A stretch of 64,000 nt of DNA. Source: G965220075 sp965220075 (GTDB lineage: Bacteria > Chloroflexota > UBA11872). The notes beneath the pieces were generated by a model. It was given only the letters and a program-made list of their open reading frames with translations, was not told the DNA's origin and did no database searches. This document shows, piece by piece, positions 26,523-35,358 of the stretch (position 1 is its first letter; every line of letters starts with the position of its first letter). The translations under genes were made by a program, and so were the position numbers. Location of the stretch: assembly GCA_965220075.1 (NCBI GenBank), contig OZ244806.1, forward strand, positions 310,001 to 374,000. The letters are read 5' to 3'.

Positions 26523-26782
26523 CGGGAGAACGCACTATAGCTATTCGGCGACTTTCTTCCAAACCGCGCCCCTCAGACTCTGGCGACCGCCCTTGGGTAA
26601 CGGCGCGGCCGTTACATAAGTGTTGCATAGTTTTTTCCAGTGGATCGACGCCGGCCCCGAGACGCCACGCCGGATCCCGCCGGACGCGCGCGCGTTTGCG
26701 ACTTGGACCGCAGCCGCCAGCCGGGGGAGAATCCAGCCGCGGACTCGCGTCGGCGGGTCTCGGATCAAAAAGGACTTGACCT

Positions 26783-27229
26783 ATGGCTGACATCACGCGG
26801 CGTGCTGACGTGGTATGGAACGGGAATCTCATGGAGGGGGCCGGAACATTCAGCGTGGGGAGCGGCGCGCTAACCGAACAGCCCGTCAGCTGGCCGGCTC
26901 GCACCGAGGCGCCGGGCGGCAAGACCAGCCCCGAGGAGCTGGTCGCGGCGGCGCACGCAAGCTGCTACGCCATGGCCTTCTCGCACACGCTCGCCGAGGC
27001 GGGGCATCCGCCCGAGCGACTGGAGGTCGGCGCGGTAGTGAGCTTCGTCCCCAAGCCCGAGGGCGGATTTAGCGTGGCTGCCAGCGCGCTGAGCGTGCGC
27101 GGCTGCGTACCCGGGCTGGACCAGGCGGGGTTCGAGGATCTGGCGCGCCAGGGCGAGGCCGGCTGCCCCATCTCCAACGCCTTGCGTGGAAACGTGGAGA
27201 TAAGCGTGTCCGCCAGCCTGGCGGACTAG
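26783..27229 (+). CDS. OsmC/Ohr family peroxiredoxin
   Basis: A 148-residue thiol peroxidase that reduces organic hydroperoxides. Both conserved cysteines are visible: HASCYAMAFSHTL and GCPISNALRG. The N-terminal ADVVWNGNLMEGAGTFSV and the GGKTSPEELVAAA motif match OsmC. Family length. It sits 14 bases upstream of a small hypothetical gene and opposite an XRE regulator. Confidence 0.92.
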   Translation: MADITRRADVVWNGNLMEGAGTFSVGSGALTEQPVSWPARTEAPGGKTSPEELVAAAHASCYAMAFSHTLAEAGHPPERLEVGAVVSFVPKPEGGFSVAASALSVRGCVPGLDQAGFEDLARQGEAGCPISNALRGNVEISVSASLAD

Positions 27230-27243
27230 GCGGGCGGCCTTAA

Positions 27244-27498
27244 GTGACTTCCGCCCAGCCGCCGCCGTATGCGGAGCTGACGAACGCCCTGCGCGGGCTC
27301 TTGCAGGCGATTGGCGGCAACGCGTCGGATCGGGCGGGCGGGGAGCGGCTTGACCTTGAAGCCGCACTCGCGCGCGTCGACCGCCTGGGCGCGGCGTTGG
27401 GAGCGGACGCGCCCCCGCAGCTGCGGCACTTCCTGCAGCGGCGCAGCTATCAGAAGGCGCTCGAGTTCCTGCGCGGCCTCGACGGCCAGCCGGCCTGA
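27244..27498 (+). CDS. Small hypothetical protein
   Basis: 84 residues from GTG 27244, 14 bases after the OsmC gene. It is mostly helical, with LTNALRGLLQAIGG and RHFLQRRSYQKALEFLRGLDG. No family recognised. Close spacing suggests co-transcription with the peroxiredoxin gene. Confidence 0.6.
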   Translation: MTSAQPPPYAELTNALRGLLQAIGGNASDRAGGERLDLEAALARVDRLGAALGADAPPQLRHFLQRRSYQKALEFLRGLDGQPA

Positions 27499-27577
27499 AA
27501 GCCGGCCAACCGCGGTAGAGGGCGCAGGCAGGCCCGCGGCCGCGGTGGGGGGCGGCCGCCGCGCGCTGCTGAGTGGC

Positions 27578-28339
27578 TCAGCCGCTGGTTTGCGGGTCCT
27601 GCTCGCGCGGTGCGGCGCCGAGCCAGTCCACGCCGGTGGCGGGCAGCATGGGAACCTCGCGCATGTGGCGGTAGAACCGTCCCGTCGGCCCCCCGTCGGG
27701 CAGTGAGGCCAGCCACAGCGCGGTTGGAACGGCTTCCGCCGGATCACCCGACGCCGTGGGGTTCATGTCGGTGCGGACGGCGCCCGGACTCATCGCGTTG
27801 ACCAGCACGTTGTGCCGGTGGACTTCTTTCGCGACCACCATGGTGAGGGCGTTCAGCGCGGCTTTCGACGACGCGTAAGCCCCTTGCTCCGCGCCGCACA
27901 TATAGGCCGATCCCGACCCCATGTTCACGATGCGCCCGTAGCGCCGCTCGATCATGCTCGGCAGCACCGCGTGCATGCAGGCGTAGAGGCCCAGCACGTT
28001 GACCGCGTGCACGCCCGCGAAGTCCGCCGGAGCCACGTCCACGCCGGCGCCGCGGGCCGTGCTGACCCCGGCGTTGTTGCACAGCACGTCCAGGCGGCCC
28101 AGCTGCGCGATCGTGGCCCGCACGACGCGGACCGCGGCGTCCAGGTCGGCCACGTCCAGGCCGCGTACGGAGCACACGCCCCCGACCGCACGGATCTCCC
28201 GGGCCACCGCCTCCAGCCGCCCCTCATCGCGCGCGGCCAGCACCACGTGCGCGCCCTCGCGCGCGTAGCCGAGCGCTATCTCACGCCCGACGCCGCGGCT
28301 GGCGCCGGTCACGAGCGCTATCCGACCCTGCAGCTTCAC
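27578..28339 (-). CDS. Short-chain dehydrogenase/reductase
   Basis: A 253-residue NAD(P)-dependent oxidoreductase: cofactor motif TGASRGVGREIALG, CNNAG, active-site Ser in MGSGSAY and YASSKAAL (Tyr-x-x-x-Lys), followed by a VNAMSPGAVRTDM loop. Its ATG overlaps the pepF stop (28336-28339), so it is translated from the pepF transcript. Substrate unknown. Confidence 0.9.
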   Translation of the reverse strand: MKLQGRIALVTGASRGVGREIALGYAREGAHVVLAARDEGRLEAVAREIRAVGGVCSVRGLDVADLDAAVRVVRATIAQLGRLDVLCNNAGVSTARGAGVDVAPADFAGVHAVNVLGLYACMHAVLPSMIERRYGRIVNMGSGSAYMCGAEQGAYASSKAALNALTMVVAKEVHRHNVLVNAMSPGAVRTDMNPTASGDPAEAVPTALWLASLPDGGPTGRFYRHMREVPMLPATGVDWLGAAPREQDPQTSG

Positions 28340-30144
28340 GGCGAATCCGCCAGCTCTTCGGCCTCGCTCACCATGGCGTCGATCAAACGCACGCCGCCGG
28401 ACCAGAACCCGGGGTCGCCCAGGTCGATGCCCAGCGGCTTAACCAGCTCGAGCGGGCTCACCGAGCCGCCTTTGCGCAGCATCTCGACGTACCTGGGAGC
28501 GAAAGCCGCGCCCTCCTCTTCGTGGCGCCGCACGAGCGCCAGCACCAGCAGCTCACCGAAGGCGTAGGCGTACACGTAGAACGGCGAGTGGATGAAGTGC
28601 GGGATGTAGCTCCACCAGCGGCGGTAGTCGCTGGTGAGCGTCACGGAATCCGCGTGCATGGGCGTGTTGGCCGCCATCCACAGCTCGCCCAGCCGCTCGT
28701 CGGTCAGCTCACCTTCCGCGCGGCGCGCCTCGTGCGCGGTCAGCTCGTAACGGTGCATGGCGATCTGCCTGAAGACCGTGGCGAAGGTGTCCTCGATCTT
28801 GCTGGCCAGCAGCGCGAGCTTGGCCCGGCGGGAAGTCTGCGCCGCCAGCAGCTGGCGGAAGACGATCATCTCGCCGAACACCGAGGCCGTTTCGGCCGTG
28901 GTCAGCGGGGTGTGCGCCTGTAGGTAGCCGACGTCGCGCGAGAGGTACTGGTGAACCGCGTGCCCGAGCTCGTGCGCGACGGTCATCACGTCGCGTATGC
29001 GGTCGGTGTAGTTGCAGAGGATGTAGGGGTGCGTCTTGGTGGTGGACCCGGCGCTGAAGGCGCCGCCGCGCTTGCCCGCCCGCAGCTCGGCGTCGATCCA
29101 CTTCTGCTCGAAGGCGGTGGCCGCGATGTCGCCCAGCACCGGGGAGAAATCGGCGTAGCCGTCCAGCACGATCCGGCGGCAGGTCTGCCAGTCGTAGGCG
29201 GACTGCTCGGCGCCGATCGGCGCGTAGCGGTCGTAGTCGAAGAGCTCGTCCAGCCCCAGCAGGCGCCGTTTCAGCCGGTAGTAACGCTGCACGGTGGGGA
29301 ATCCGGCCTCACAGGCCGCCACCAGCGCTTCCACCGCCTGCGGCTCGATCTCGTTCGCCAGGTTGCGTGCGGCCATGGCCGTGGGGTACTTGCGCAGGCG
29401 GTCGTCCACGGAGTGATCCTGCAAGCGCACGTTCACGATGTAGGTGAGCGTATGCAGGCGCTCTTCGAGCGCGGCAGTCAAGCCTCCCGCGGCCGACCGC
29501 CGCGCGGCCCGATCGGGGTGGTAGAGGAGCGCAAGCGTTTCGGACTCGCTGAGCTGCGCCGCTTCACCGTCGACCGTCACCGTGCAGGTGATGTGGCTGG
29601 TCACCTCGTCGAACAGACGCGACCAAGCCTGGCTGCCGGTGTTGGACTTCTCATCCAGGATATGCTCCTCGCCTTCCGCCAGGCGGTGCGGCTTATAGCG
29701 CCGCTCGCGCTCCAGCAGGTAGGCGAAATCGGCGAGCGCGGGGTCGGCCAGCAACGCGTCCGCCCGCTGGTCGTCCACTTCCACCCATTCCAACTCGAAG
29801 AAGAGCAGATGCCGCCTTACGGCCGTGCTTCGTTCCCGCGCGCGGCTGAGCAGCCGGCCGTGCGCCGGATCGTCGCTCTTGGCCGCGTGGAGCAGATGCG
29901 CGTAGATCGATGGCGCGTCCATCAGCTCGTGGATGTCTTGCAGGCTCCGCACCGCCTCGTGCAGCTCCGCCGCGCTCAGAGCCGCCACGCGGTCGCGGTA
30001 ACGCGTTTCGAAGGCTGTGGCCTGCTGCTCGGCGAGATCCAGATCCACTTCGAACGCGGGATCGTCCACGCCGGCGTATAGGCCCGAGAGGTCCCAGGCC
30101 ACGCCCTGCGCGCTGCCGCTAGGGGCGGTCGGGTCAGTCGTCAC
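28336..30144 (-). CDS. pepF: M3 family oligoendopeptidase F
   Basis: A 602-residue zinc metallopeptidase that degrades short peptides in the cytoplasm. It has the catalytic motif VAHELGHAVHQYLS, the third ligand region TASVFGEMI downstream, and the preceding GGAFSAGSTTKTHPYILCNYTD typical of PepF. Length matches the family. Its stop overlaps the SDR start. Confidence 0.95.
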   Translation of the reverse strand: MTTDPTAPSGSAQGVAWDLSGLYAGVDDPAFEVDLDLAEQQATAFETRYRDRVAALSAAELHEAVRSLQDIHELMDAPSIYAHLLHAAKSDDPAHGRLLSRARERSTAVRRHLLFFELEWVEVDDQRADALLADPALADFAYLLERERRYKPHRLAEGEEHILDEKSNTGSQAWSRLFDEVTSHITCTVTVDGEAAQLSESETLALLYHPDRAARRSAAGGLTAALEERLHTLTYIVNVRLQDHSVDDRLRKYPTAMAARNLANEIEPQAVEALVAACEAGFPTVQRYYRLKRRLLGLDELFDYDRYAPIGAEQSAYDWQTCRRIVLDGYADFSPVLGDIAATAFEQKWIDAELRAGKRGGAFSAGSTTKTHPYILCNYTDRIRDVMTVAHELGHAVHQYLSRDVGYLQAHTPLTTAETASVFGEMIVFRQLLAAQTSRRAKLALLASKIEDTFATVFRQIAMHRYELTAHEARRAEGELTDERLGELWMAANTPMHADSVTLTSDYRRWWSYIPHFIHSPFYVYAYAFGELLVLALVRRHEEEGAAFAPRYVEMLRKGGSVSPLELVKPLGIDLGDPGFWSGGVRLIDAMVSEAEELADSP

Positions 30145-30279
30145 GCAGGGCTCCAGACGAGCGGGCCGATGGGCGAGCGGCCATGCGGTTCTTCTTCGTC
30201 ATTGTGCGTACGGATCGCGGCTATTGTCCCGCAAGCGCCGGATGCCGGGCGAGAGGCGCGTAGCCCGGACGCGGCGCAT

Positions 30280-30960
30280 CTACGCACCGGCGGCCCCACC
30301 GGTCAGCGGCAGCTCCAGCCGCACCCGTCCGCGCACGCCGGCGATGCGGTGCAGACCCTCTGACGCCGCAGACTCACGCTCCACGTAGCCCGCATGGTCG
30401 TAGAACTGGCGCGCGGCCAGGTTGCTTGTCGACACGTACAGGCTGCATGCCGGCGCGCGCGGCCCCGCGTGCTGGTAGACAGCTTGCAGCAGCGCGTGCG
30501 CCACGCCCTTTCCGTGCTGCTCGGGCGCGACGGCCAGGTATGGGATGAACCAGTGGTCGGGCGGTACCACGGGGCTTGCGCGCAAAAGCGCGCGCAGACG
30601 CGGGACGAGCTTGAGCGCCCGCACGGGCCCGTAGACGCGCAGGTACGCCCACAGGGTGGCACGGTGCCGCTGGGCCAGCACCTCCCACGGGGCGTGGGAC
30701 ACCAACCCGGCGACCGCGCCATCGACCTCGGCCAGCGTCGTGATGTCATAGCCCCACAACGTGCCGGGGCGCTGGAACAGACGCTCGAAGTACTGCGCGG
30801 CGCCGCCGGCCGCACCTAGGCCGAACACGGCGTCCGAGAGCCGTGGAGTCATCGCCTCACGCAGCAGCTTCCCCGCCGCACGCCTATCGCTCGGCCGGGC
30901 TTCGCGCAGCTTCGGTAGTGAGCCGTGCGACTCCGGGCGCAAGGCGCTGATGCCGGTCAT
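30280..30960 (-). CDS. GNAT family N-acetyltransferase
   Basis: About 226 residues from ATG 30960; an earlier start at 30987 is possible. The acetyl-CoA site is PYLAVAPEQHGKGVAHALLQAV (motif A, with Gln/Gly-x-Gly), followed by LYVSTSNLAARQFYDHAGY (motif B). The N-terminal half is helical and longer than minimal GNATs. Acceptor unknown. Confidence 0.85.
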   Translation of the reverse strand: MTGISALRPESHGSLPKLREARPSDRRAAGKLLREAMTPRLSDAVFGLGAAGGAAQYFERLFQRPGTLWGYDITTLAEVDGAVAGLVSHAPWEVLAQRHRATLWAYLRVYGPVRALKLVPRLRALLRASPVVPPDHWFIPYLAVAPEQHGKGVAHALLQAVYQHAGPRAPACSLYVSTSNLAARQFYDHAGYVERESAASEGLHRIAGVRGRVRLELPLTGGAAGA

Positions 30961-31063
30961 CGCGTGATGCGCACGGTCGGCCCTCAAAGGACGCCTTCAC
31001 GGTGCCGCCAACCGCGACTGGAGTATGGGGAGTATATGGGCAGAGAGTCTGCGAGTCGGCGGC

Positions 31064-32812
31064 CTAGTTGGGATAGGCCGGGCCGATGGGGGCGTCCGGC
31101 GTCAGCGCGGCCAGACGCGCTTCGCGTTCCTGGACCACGCGTTGCGCCACCGCGTCGCGCGCCACCAGCAGCCGCTCCGGGTCATCGCGCATTTTCAGCT
31201 CGATGGCGTCCTTGGCGAGCGAGCGAGCGCTTACCGTCAGCCGGATGGGGACGCCAATCAGGTCGGCGTCGTTGAATTTCACGCCGGCGCTTTCCTCTCG
31301 GTCGTCGAGCAAAACGGCCAGCCCCACGGCTTCCAGATCGGCGCACACCGTCTCGGCCGCGGCCGCGATGCTCCCGCCGCCCAGCTGCACGACGTGCACA
31401 TCGTAGGGCGCCACGCTGACCGGCCAGATGATCCCCAGATCGTCGTAGTGCCGCTCCACGATCGCCGCCACCAGGCGCCCTACGCCGATGCCGTAGGAGC
31501 CCATGACGATCGGGTGCTGCCGGCCATCCGTGCCCAGGTAGGTGGCGCCCAGTTTCTCGCCGTAGAACGTCCCAAGCTTGAAGGTGTTGCCGATCTCGAC
31601 GCCGTTGTGCAGATCGAGCGGAGTGGCGCAGACGGGGCACGCGTCGCCGCCCCGCACGGTTGCGATGTCGCCGGACAGGTCAGCTTTGAAATCGCGCGGA
31701 TAGTTGACGCCGGTCATGTGAAACCCGGCTTCGTTGGCCCCGGCCACCAGGTTCGACGCATGCTCCACCGAGTCGTCCACTACCACCGTGACGCCCTCCG
31801 GCGCGCCTATGGGCGAGGCGTAGCCGGCCACCAGCCCGGCCGCTACCACCTCCTGGTCCGCCGCCAGGCGCAGCTCCGACGCCTGTAGCAGGCGCCGCAG
31901 CTTCGCCTCGTTCACGTCCAGGTCGCCGCGGATCGCCACGAATGCGATGCCGCTGCCGGTCCAGTAGAAGACCGCCTTCAGGGTCTGGTGGGTGGGGACG
32001 TCGAGGTAACCGGCCACCGCCTCGATCGTCTCCTGACCGGGTGTGTCCACCTTGCGCAGCGGTCGCGGCGCCCCATGGTCGTAGACGGGTTTCTGGCTGG
32101 CGGCGATCTCCAGGTTGGCGGCGTAGTCGCCCGTCGGGCAGGTCGCGATCGTGTCCTCGCCGCCGGGTATCACGGCGTGGAACTCGTGCGCCAGCGATCC
32201 GCCCATGGCGCCTACGTCCGACTGCGCCACCGCCGGCTCGATCCCGCAGCGGCGAAAGGCCCGCGTGTAGGCCTCCAGGAAGCGGTCATAAGTGGCGTCC
32301 AGGCTGGCTTCGTCGGGGTCGAGGGTATAGGCGTCCTTCATCGTGAACTCGCGTACCCGAATGAGCCCGCCGCGCGGCCGCGGCTCGTCGCGAAACTTGG
32401 TCTGGAACTGGTAGACGCTGAGGGGAAGCTGCCGATACGAGCTGACGTGCCAGGCGGCCAGATCGGCAACTACCTCCTCGTGCGTGAAGGCCAGCACCAG
32501 GTCGCGGTCGCCGCGGTCCTTGAAGCGCACCAACTCGATGCCGATCGAGGTGAAGCGTCCCGTCCGTTCCCACAGGTCGGAAGGCTGCACGACCGGCATT
32601 TGTAGCTCTTGCGATCCGATGCGGTTCATCTCCTCGCGCACGATTTGCTCCACGCGGCGAGCCACGCGCCACCCCAAAGGCAGCATGCTGTAGATGCCCG
32701 ACCCAAGCGGACGCACGCATCCGGCCCGCAGCAGCAGCCGGTGCGAGGGCATGGAGGCTTCCGAAGGGTCCTCGCGAAGAGTCCGGCCGAACATCTGTGA
32801 GACGCGTTGCAT
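31064..32812 (-). CDS. proS: Prolyl-tRNA synthetase (bacterial type with editing insertion)
   Basis: A 582-residue class II synthetase. Motif 1 region is SGIYSMLPLGWRVARRVEQIVREEM, motif 2 FRDEPRPRGGLIRVREFTMKDAYT, and motif 3 YGIGVGRLVAAIVE. The INS editing domain between motifs 2 and 3 (residues about 225-400) carries YLDVPTHQTLKAVFY and the GDLDVNEAKL block; the anticodon-binding domain closes the protein. It starts 67 bases after cysE and may be read from the same T-box-controlled transcript. Confidence 0.96.
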   Translation of the reverse strand: MQRVSQMFGRTLREDPSEASMPSHRLLLRAGCVRPLGSGIYSMLPLGWRVARRVEQIVREEMNRIGSQELQMPVVQPSDLWERTGRFTSIGIELVRFKDRGDRDLVLAFTHEEVVADLAAWHVSSYRQLPLSVYQFQTKFRDEPRPRGGLIRVREFTMKDAYTLDPDEASLDATYDRFLEAYTRAFRRCGIEPAVAQSDVGAMGGSLAHEFHAVIPGGEDTIATCPTGDYAANLEIAASQKPVYDHGAPRPLRKVDTPGQETIEAVAGYLDVPTHQTLKAVFYWTGSGIAFVAIRGDLDVNEAKLRRLLQASELRLAADQEVVAAGLVAGYASPIGAPEGVTVVVDDSVEHASNLVAGANEAGFHMTGVNYPRDFKADLSGDIATVRGGDACPVCATPLDLHNGVEIGNTFKLGTFYGEKLGATYLGTDGRQHPIVMGSYGIGVGRLVAAIVERHYDDLGIIWPVSVAPYDVHVVQLGGGSIAAAAETVCADLEAVGLAVLLDDREESAGVKFNDADLIGVPIRLTVSARSLAKDAIELKMRDDPERLLVARDAVAQRVVQEREARLAALTPDAPIGPAYPN

Positions 32813-32879
32813 GGGGGCGGCGGCACTCCTGGACCCCGTGGTCCGTGTCAGTGGGCGCTAGCTAGTGTATCGGCGGCGC

Positions 32880-33557
32880 TTAGATCACGTAGTCCGACGA
32901 TTCGGACTGCTCACCTAGCTGATGCACCGGAGCGTGGCCGCCTTTGCGACCGCCCTTGACCACGTAGGTCGCGCGCGGACCGACCACGATGGAGTCGGGC
33001 GGCACGTCCTCGGTGACGATGGCAAGCGCTCCGATCTTGCTGCGCGCCCCCACCGTCACCGGCCCCAGGATGCTCGCGCCCACGCCGATGGTCACGCCGT
33101 CTTCGATGGTCGGGTGGCGCTTCTTCAACTGCCTGACGTCGCGCCGCCACCAGCCGGTCGCCCCGACCGTCACCTGGTGGTAGAGCATCACGTCGTTGCC
33201 GATTACGGCGGTTTCCCCCACCACTACCCCGGAGCCGTGGTCGATGAAGAAGCGTCTGCCGATCTGCGCGCCGGGGTGGATCTCGATGCCGCCGGTCAGC
33301 AGCCGCGCAAGCTGGCTGATGAAGCGGGGGATAACCGGCACGCGGCGGCTGTACAGCCAGTGAGCCAGCCGGTGCGCTAGCAGCGCGTGCACGCTGGGAT
33401 AGAGCATCACCTCGAAGATGTTCTTGGCCGCCGGGTCCTTATCGAATACGACCTGAATGGGCTCCGGCCAGCGCCGGCGCGGCGGCTTCGCGGCCGCGCG
33501 CGCCTGCACATCGCTCGCCTCCGCGGCCTTTCGTCCGACGTTCAGATTTGCGGTCAT
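32880..33557 (-). CDS. cysE: Serine O-acetyltransferase (CysE/EpsC type)
   Basis: About 225 residues from ATG 33557, with GGTGGAG just upstream. It transfers acetyl from acetyl-CoA to serine, the first step of cysteine synthesis. The left-handed beta-helix hexapeptide repeats are clear (IEIHPGAQIGRRFFIDHGSG, VVGETAVIGNDVMLYHQVTVG, IGVGASILGPVTVG) with the catalytic His/Asp in FIDHGSG. A long disordered N-terminus precedes the helical domain. Expression is governed by the T-box leader directly upstream. Confidence 0.95.
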   Translation of the reverse strand: MTANLNVGRKAAEASDVQARAAAKPPRRRWPEPIQVVFDKDPAAKNIFEVMLYPSVHALLAHRLAHWLYSRRVPVIPRFISQLARLLTGGIEIHPGAQIGRRFFIDHGSGVVVGETAVIGNDVMLYHQVTVGATGWWRRDVRQLKKRHPTIEDGVTIGVGASILGPVTVGARSKIGALAIVTEDVPPDSIVVGPRATYVVKGGRKGGHAPVHQLGEQSESSDYVI

Positions 33558-33565
33558 TCTCCACC

Positions 33566-33845
33566 CAATAAAAAACGCTCGCCCCGAAGGACGAGCGATT
33601 ACTCGCGGTTCCACCCTCGTTTGCCGCCGGCTCGCGCCGACGGCCTCGGGAGGTGCCCGGCACCCCCACGTCCGATAACGGGGACCCCCGGTCCGGCCTA
33701 CTCACCGCGAGGCTTCGGCCGAACGGCTCCCGGGCGCACTTCGCCGCCGCAAGCGCACCGGTCTCGCACCGATCACCGGCTCGCTGCGCGCCTACCTGGC
33801 GGCTACTCTGCCCGTTCGCAGCCAAACCTATTCTGTTGTTACAAG
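33566..33845 (-). promoter_or_regulatory. T-box riboswitch leader for cysE (Cys specifier)
   Basis: The minus strand contains the T-box consensus AGGGTGGAACCGCGAGT (33601-33617), whose TGGA bulge pairs with the NCCA end of uncharged tRNA. It is followed by an intrinsic terminator. Upstream, a long stem-rich leader starts with an AGTA-like GCAGAGTAG near 33815. A GAAG-TGC-GCC stretch places a TGC (Cys) specifier at 33736-33738. A cysteine sensor is the expected control for cysE. The specifier is assigned by eye. Confidence 0.88.
33570..33597 (-). terminator. T-box terminator hairpin
   Basis: CGCTCGTCC-TTCG-GGGCGAGCG forms a 9-bp stem with a UUCG loop followed by six T on the minus strand. It competes with the antiterminator formed by the T-box sequence. 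Confidence 0.9.
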
Positions 33846-33875
33846 TAACTATGCCGCCCGCAGCCCGTCTGTCAA
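33846..33875 (-). promoter_or_regulatory. Sigma70-type promoter for the T-box/cysE transcript
   Basis: TTGACA (33870-33875 on the minus strand) and TAGTTA or ATAGTT (33846-33852) are separated by 17-18 bases. Transcription would start just before the T-box leader. Confidence 0.7.
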
Positions 33876-33952
33876 AGAATTAGCGGCCAAACCCATGCGT
33901 CAACGCGCGATCATGTCGAGCAGACCGCAAAGTCGTCTTGTCGGGAGCGCCC

Positions 33953-34240
33953 ATGGCTGAAGCTCACGCGGACGCGCGGAGCGAGGCGCTGCTGCGCGCC
34001 TTGCGGCGGCCGCTGGGCGACGGCGCCTCCGTCGACCTCGGATTCGCCCAGGACCTCCTGGAGCGCTACTCCCAGGCGGCCGCGCCCCAGGCCGCCGCGC
34101 AGGCCGTGGCCGCGCTGGCCTTTCATCTCGATAAGCTGCGGCATTGCTTGCGGGCGGTGGCGGCGTCGGCTGCCCGAGCTCTTGACGCCGGGCCGCGCCC
34201 GGTTCGCGAAGCGCCCGACGAGGCCTGGCTCAACGACTAG
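33953..34240 (+). CDS. Small hypothetical protein
   Basis: 95 residues from ATG 33953, preceded by GGGAG with 5-base spacing. It is Ala-rich and helical (LLRALRRPLGDGASVDLGFA, HLDKLRHCLRAVAAS). No family recognised, no membrane segment. It is divergent from cysE. Confidence 0.6.
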   Translation: MAEAHADARSEALLRALRRPLGDGASVDLGFAQDLLERYSQAAAPQAAAQAVAALAFHLDKLRHCLRAVAASAARALDAGPRPVREAPDEAWLND

Positions 34241-34360
34241 CGCCCACTGGCACGCCTGCGCGGCCGCTTGCGAGCACGCGGCCGGCTGCCGCGCACCTGC
34301 CCCGGCGTCGCGCGCGCGCAAGCCCCTGAGCGCCCTTCGCGCTCGTAGAATGCCTGCGCG

Positions 34361-35149
34361 ATGAACACGAGCCGCGCCGGCGATAGCGATCGTCGAGGCG
34401 AACGCCCCGTTCGCGCCCAGCCGCCTGATCGCCAGGCCCGCTTGCCCGAGTCTGAAGCGGTCCCTTTCGAGCCTGAGCGGACGCCGCTTGGCGCACCCGC
34501 CGATTCCGGGCGGCCGCGGCCGAATCGATCCCATGACGATCGGCCTCTCACCCTGCGCGAGACCCTCGAAGAGATCGCGGCCTGGCGGCGGCGCCTGCGT
34601 GTGCCCTGGGGCAATCGTTGGTTTGCGGCGGCCGCGCTCGTATTGATCGGCCTGGCGCTCTGGCTGGTGCTATTGCGCGTGGTCCCCTGGCAGGGCGGCC
34701 CCATGGGCTCGCTGGAAGCGGTGCTGGCGCTGGACGCGCCCTGGGCGCCTATTCCCGCCCCCGACGATCCACGCACGGCGTCCAGCACCGGACTCGGAAC
34801 GGCCGCCTGGGTCAGCGCGCCCCTCGTCATCGCCGCGTTCTGGTTCACGGCGGCCTACCACCTCGACCGCACCAGCCGCAGGACCTTTCGGGTAAGCGAC
34901 ATCCCCGGTGTCCGGCATTCGCGCGGCTACACGCTGATCGCGATCGGGGCCGTATTTCCGCTGATCCTCTTGGGGCTGATAAGCGGCGCCTGGGGCGTGT
35001 TTGCTCTTCTGTCCTGGGCCGCGGCCAATCAGGCCTGGGCGTCCGTGATCGGCCTGCTGGCGCTGCTGCTGGCATTCGCGGGCGTGGTCCGGCTGGCCAA
35101 CCTCATCCTCGACCGCCGCGCCGCCCGCGGAGACGCCCCAAGCGGCTGA
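34361..35149 (+). CDS. Hypothetical multipass membrane protein
   Basis: 262 residues. The first 85 are charged and probably cytoplasmic. They are followed by four hydrophobic helices (about 88-108, 150-170, 193-213 and 220-250) and a short basic tail. No family signature recognised. Loops lack obvious catalytic residues. It lies just before the REP/IS5 cluster. Confidence 0.65.
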   Translation: MNTSRAGDSDRRGERPVRAQPPDRQARLPESEAVPFEPERTPLGAPADSGRPRPNRSHDDRPLTLRETLEEIAAWRRRLRVPWGNRWFAAAALVLIGLALWLVLLRVVPWQGGPMGSLEAVLALDAPWAPIPAPDDPRTASSTGLGTAAWVSAPLVIAAFWFTAAYHLDRTSRRTFRVSDIPGVRHSRGYTLIAIGAVFPLILLGLISGAWGVFALLSWAAANQAWASVIGLLALLLAFAGVVRLANLILDRRAARGDAPSG

Positions 35150-35226
35150 CGGGCCGCCCTCCTAACCGGCAATCACCGCCCGGCTCTCGCTCTTCACCCC
35201 CCTTTCTTATCACTCCTCCTTCTTAT

Positions 35227-35290
35227 CACTCCCCCCTTGAGAGGGGGAGTCGGCTAGTCGGGGCGCCTTGGCCCCGACTAGCCGGTGGGG
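35227..35290. repeat. REP family B palindrome pair
   Basis: CTCCCCCTTGAGAGGGGGAG is followed by GTCGG...GTCGGGGCGCC-TTGG-CCCCGAC and a closing CCGGTGGGGGG. The same two-hairpin unit occurs at 38087-38150 and 43790-43853. It fills most of the gap between the membrane protein gene and the IS5 copy. Confidence 0.8.
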
Positions 35291-35358
35291 GGATGGGCGA
35301 TTGGGCCAACCGAAACCCAACCGCGCCTGACAGCTTGTTTGCCGCGACTCCCGCTCAA

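Noticed and set aside
26523..26782. Possible riboswitch or operator between the XRE gene and OsmC
   Set aside because: No recognisable conserved RNA motif or clear inverted repeat could be read by eye.
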